NCBI GenBank assembly: GCA_026193355.1
Contig: JAPHTL010000064.1
Span: 1 to 5,808 of the forward strand
Length of the DNA stretch: 5,808 nucleotides
DNA from: Rhodospirillales bacterium
Lineage (GTDB): Bacteria; Pseudomonadota; Alphaproteobacteria; Rhodospirillales; JAPHTL01
Direction: 5' to 3'
The notes under the pieces were generated by a model. That model was given only the letters and a program-made list of their open reading frames with translations, had not been told where the DNA came from and did not search any database. Every line of letters starts with the position of its first letter. The stretch's first letter is position 1. The translations under genes were made by a program, and so were the position numbers. Shown in pieces: positions 5,424 through 5,808 of this stretch.

Positions 5424-5801
5424 ATGAGGCGCACCAACCGCGTCCAACGGCCGCTTTCCTGCGGCCCGATCCATCCCTTTGCCCACCCCTTCGCCAACGC
5501 CGAGGAAGCCTGGCTTTGGTACGTGGCGTGCCAGCGCGCGCGCACCGATGGCGCAAGGGTCCGCGCCAATCTTTCCGAAAAGCCACGGCCCTGCGACCCC
5601 GACGACATCTATCGCGCGGTGATGGCCCTGCGAAAGGCCGGGCGTCTGGGCGCGCACCATATCCGGGTGCTGGGCGCGGCGATCCGGCGTGATCGTCGGC
5701 CCGATCCCCGCGTGGCCGAGGAAGCGAAGGCGGCGCACCTGTGGCAACAGGCCATGGCCGCGCTGGGTGAAATCCTCACCGCCAAGGGGATCATGGAATG
5801 A
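5424..5801 (+). CDS. Small uncharacterised protein, 125 aa, first gene of a putative SOS-regulated operon
   Basis: I cannot assign a function. The frame has strong GC-rich codon bias and an excellent ribosome-binding site, GGAGGT at 5412-5417, 6 nt before ATG 5424; an upstream in-frame start at 5379 lies within the SOS box and lacks an RBS. The protein is soluble and basic, without signal peptide or membrane segments. Visible blocks are IHPFAHPFANAEEAWLWYVACQ (written here in parts: HPFANAEEAW at about 21-30, then LWYVACQRAR), KPRPCDPDDIYRAVMALRKAGRL at about 48-70 (core RPCDPDDIYRAV), and a C-terminal helix ending TAKGIME. Small proteins with this HPF...EEAW and RPC-PDD pattern seem familiar from alphaproteobacterial genomes, but I know no characterised member. 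The stop TGA overlaps the ATG at 5798 of a following frame, which implies translational coupling. Its divergence from an S24 repressor and the SOS box point to a DNA-damage or phage-related role; that is inference. Confidence 0.85.
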   Translation: MRRTNRVQRPLSCGPIHPFAHPFANAEEAWLWYVACQRARTDGARVRANLSEKPRPCDPDDIYRAVMALRKAGRLGAHHIRVLGAAIRRDRRPDPRVAEEAKAAHLWQQAMAALGEILTAKGIME

Positions 5802-5808
5802 CGGGATT
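5798..5808 (+). CDS. Possible start of the next gene in the operon, cut by the window edge
   Basis: ATG at 5798-5800 overlaps the preceding TGA as ATGA, and AGGGG lies about 9 nt upstream (around 5785-5789). Only three complete codons (M-T-G) are visible, so the product cannot be named. The 4-bp overlap is the usual arrangement of translationally coupled genes. Confidence 0.4.

Noticed and set aside
5407..5427. Six-codon leader ORF (MTEVQR) overlapping the 5424 start
   Set aside because: It spans the Shine-Dalgarno of the real gene and has no RBS of its own. It carries no attenuator-like codon run and is probably coincidental.

Overview
The window is GC-rich, with dense genes and strong third-position GC bias. 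It looks like a chromosomal segment of an alphaproteobacterium, probably near the Rhodospirillales. Three things point that way: an archaeal-type class I lysyl-tRNA synthetase, an aminotransferase and a helicase N-terminus that resemble alphaproteobacterial families, and a GTTC-N7-GTTC motif, the LexA box typical of alphaproteobacteria. The lineage is inferred from remembered family resemblance, not from a database search.

Layout from left to right. Bases 1-621 (minus) hold the N-terminal 207 codons of a DinG/Rad3-type ATP-dependent DNA helicase that runs off the left edge. A divergent intergenic region of about 140 bp follows, with a possible leaderless promoter for the helicase. Bases 763-1995 (plus) encode a 410-aa soluble, mostly helical protein of unknown function. 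A GC-rich hairpin and a good promoter separate it from lysS (2096-3679, plus), the class I lysyl-tRNA synthetase. lysS meets, tail to tail with only 3 bp between stop codons, a fold-type IV PLP aminotransferase of the branched-chain type (4543-3683, minus). Upstream of that is an S24/LexA-type self-cleaving repressor with an N-terminal helix-turn-helix (5281-4655, minus). A compact regulatory region separates the repressor from a divergent operon whose first gene encodes a 125-aa unknown protein (5424-5801, plus). A second reading frame appears to start at 5798, overlapping by ATGA, and leaves the window.

The most interesting part is the 142-bp region 5282-5423. It contains back-to-back promoters that share their -35 region. 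A perfect 7-bp-arm inverted repeat (5319-5336) sits on the repressor's own -10. An exact GTTC-N7-GTTC SOS box (5370-5384) sits on the predicted start of the divergent operon. The simplest reading is a DNA-damage-responsive switch. A LexA-like but non-LexA regulator would autoregulate through the palindrome, and LexA itself would repress the unknown operon, so that both are relieved by RecA-stimulated self-cleavage. The function of the induced operon cannot be told from the single small protein visible here.

The remaining genes are metabolic or housekeeping (lysS, aminotransferase, helicase) and show no sign of recent transfer. No tRNA, rRNA, CRISPR array, insertion sequence or prophage structural gene was seen.
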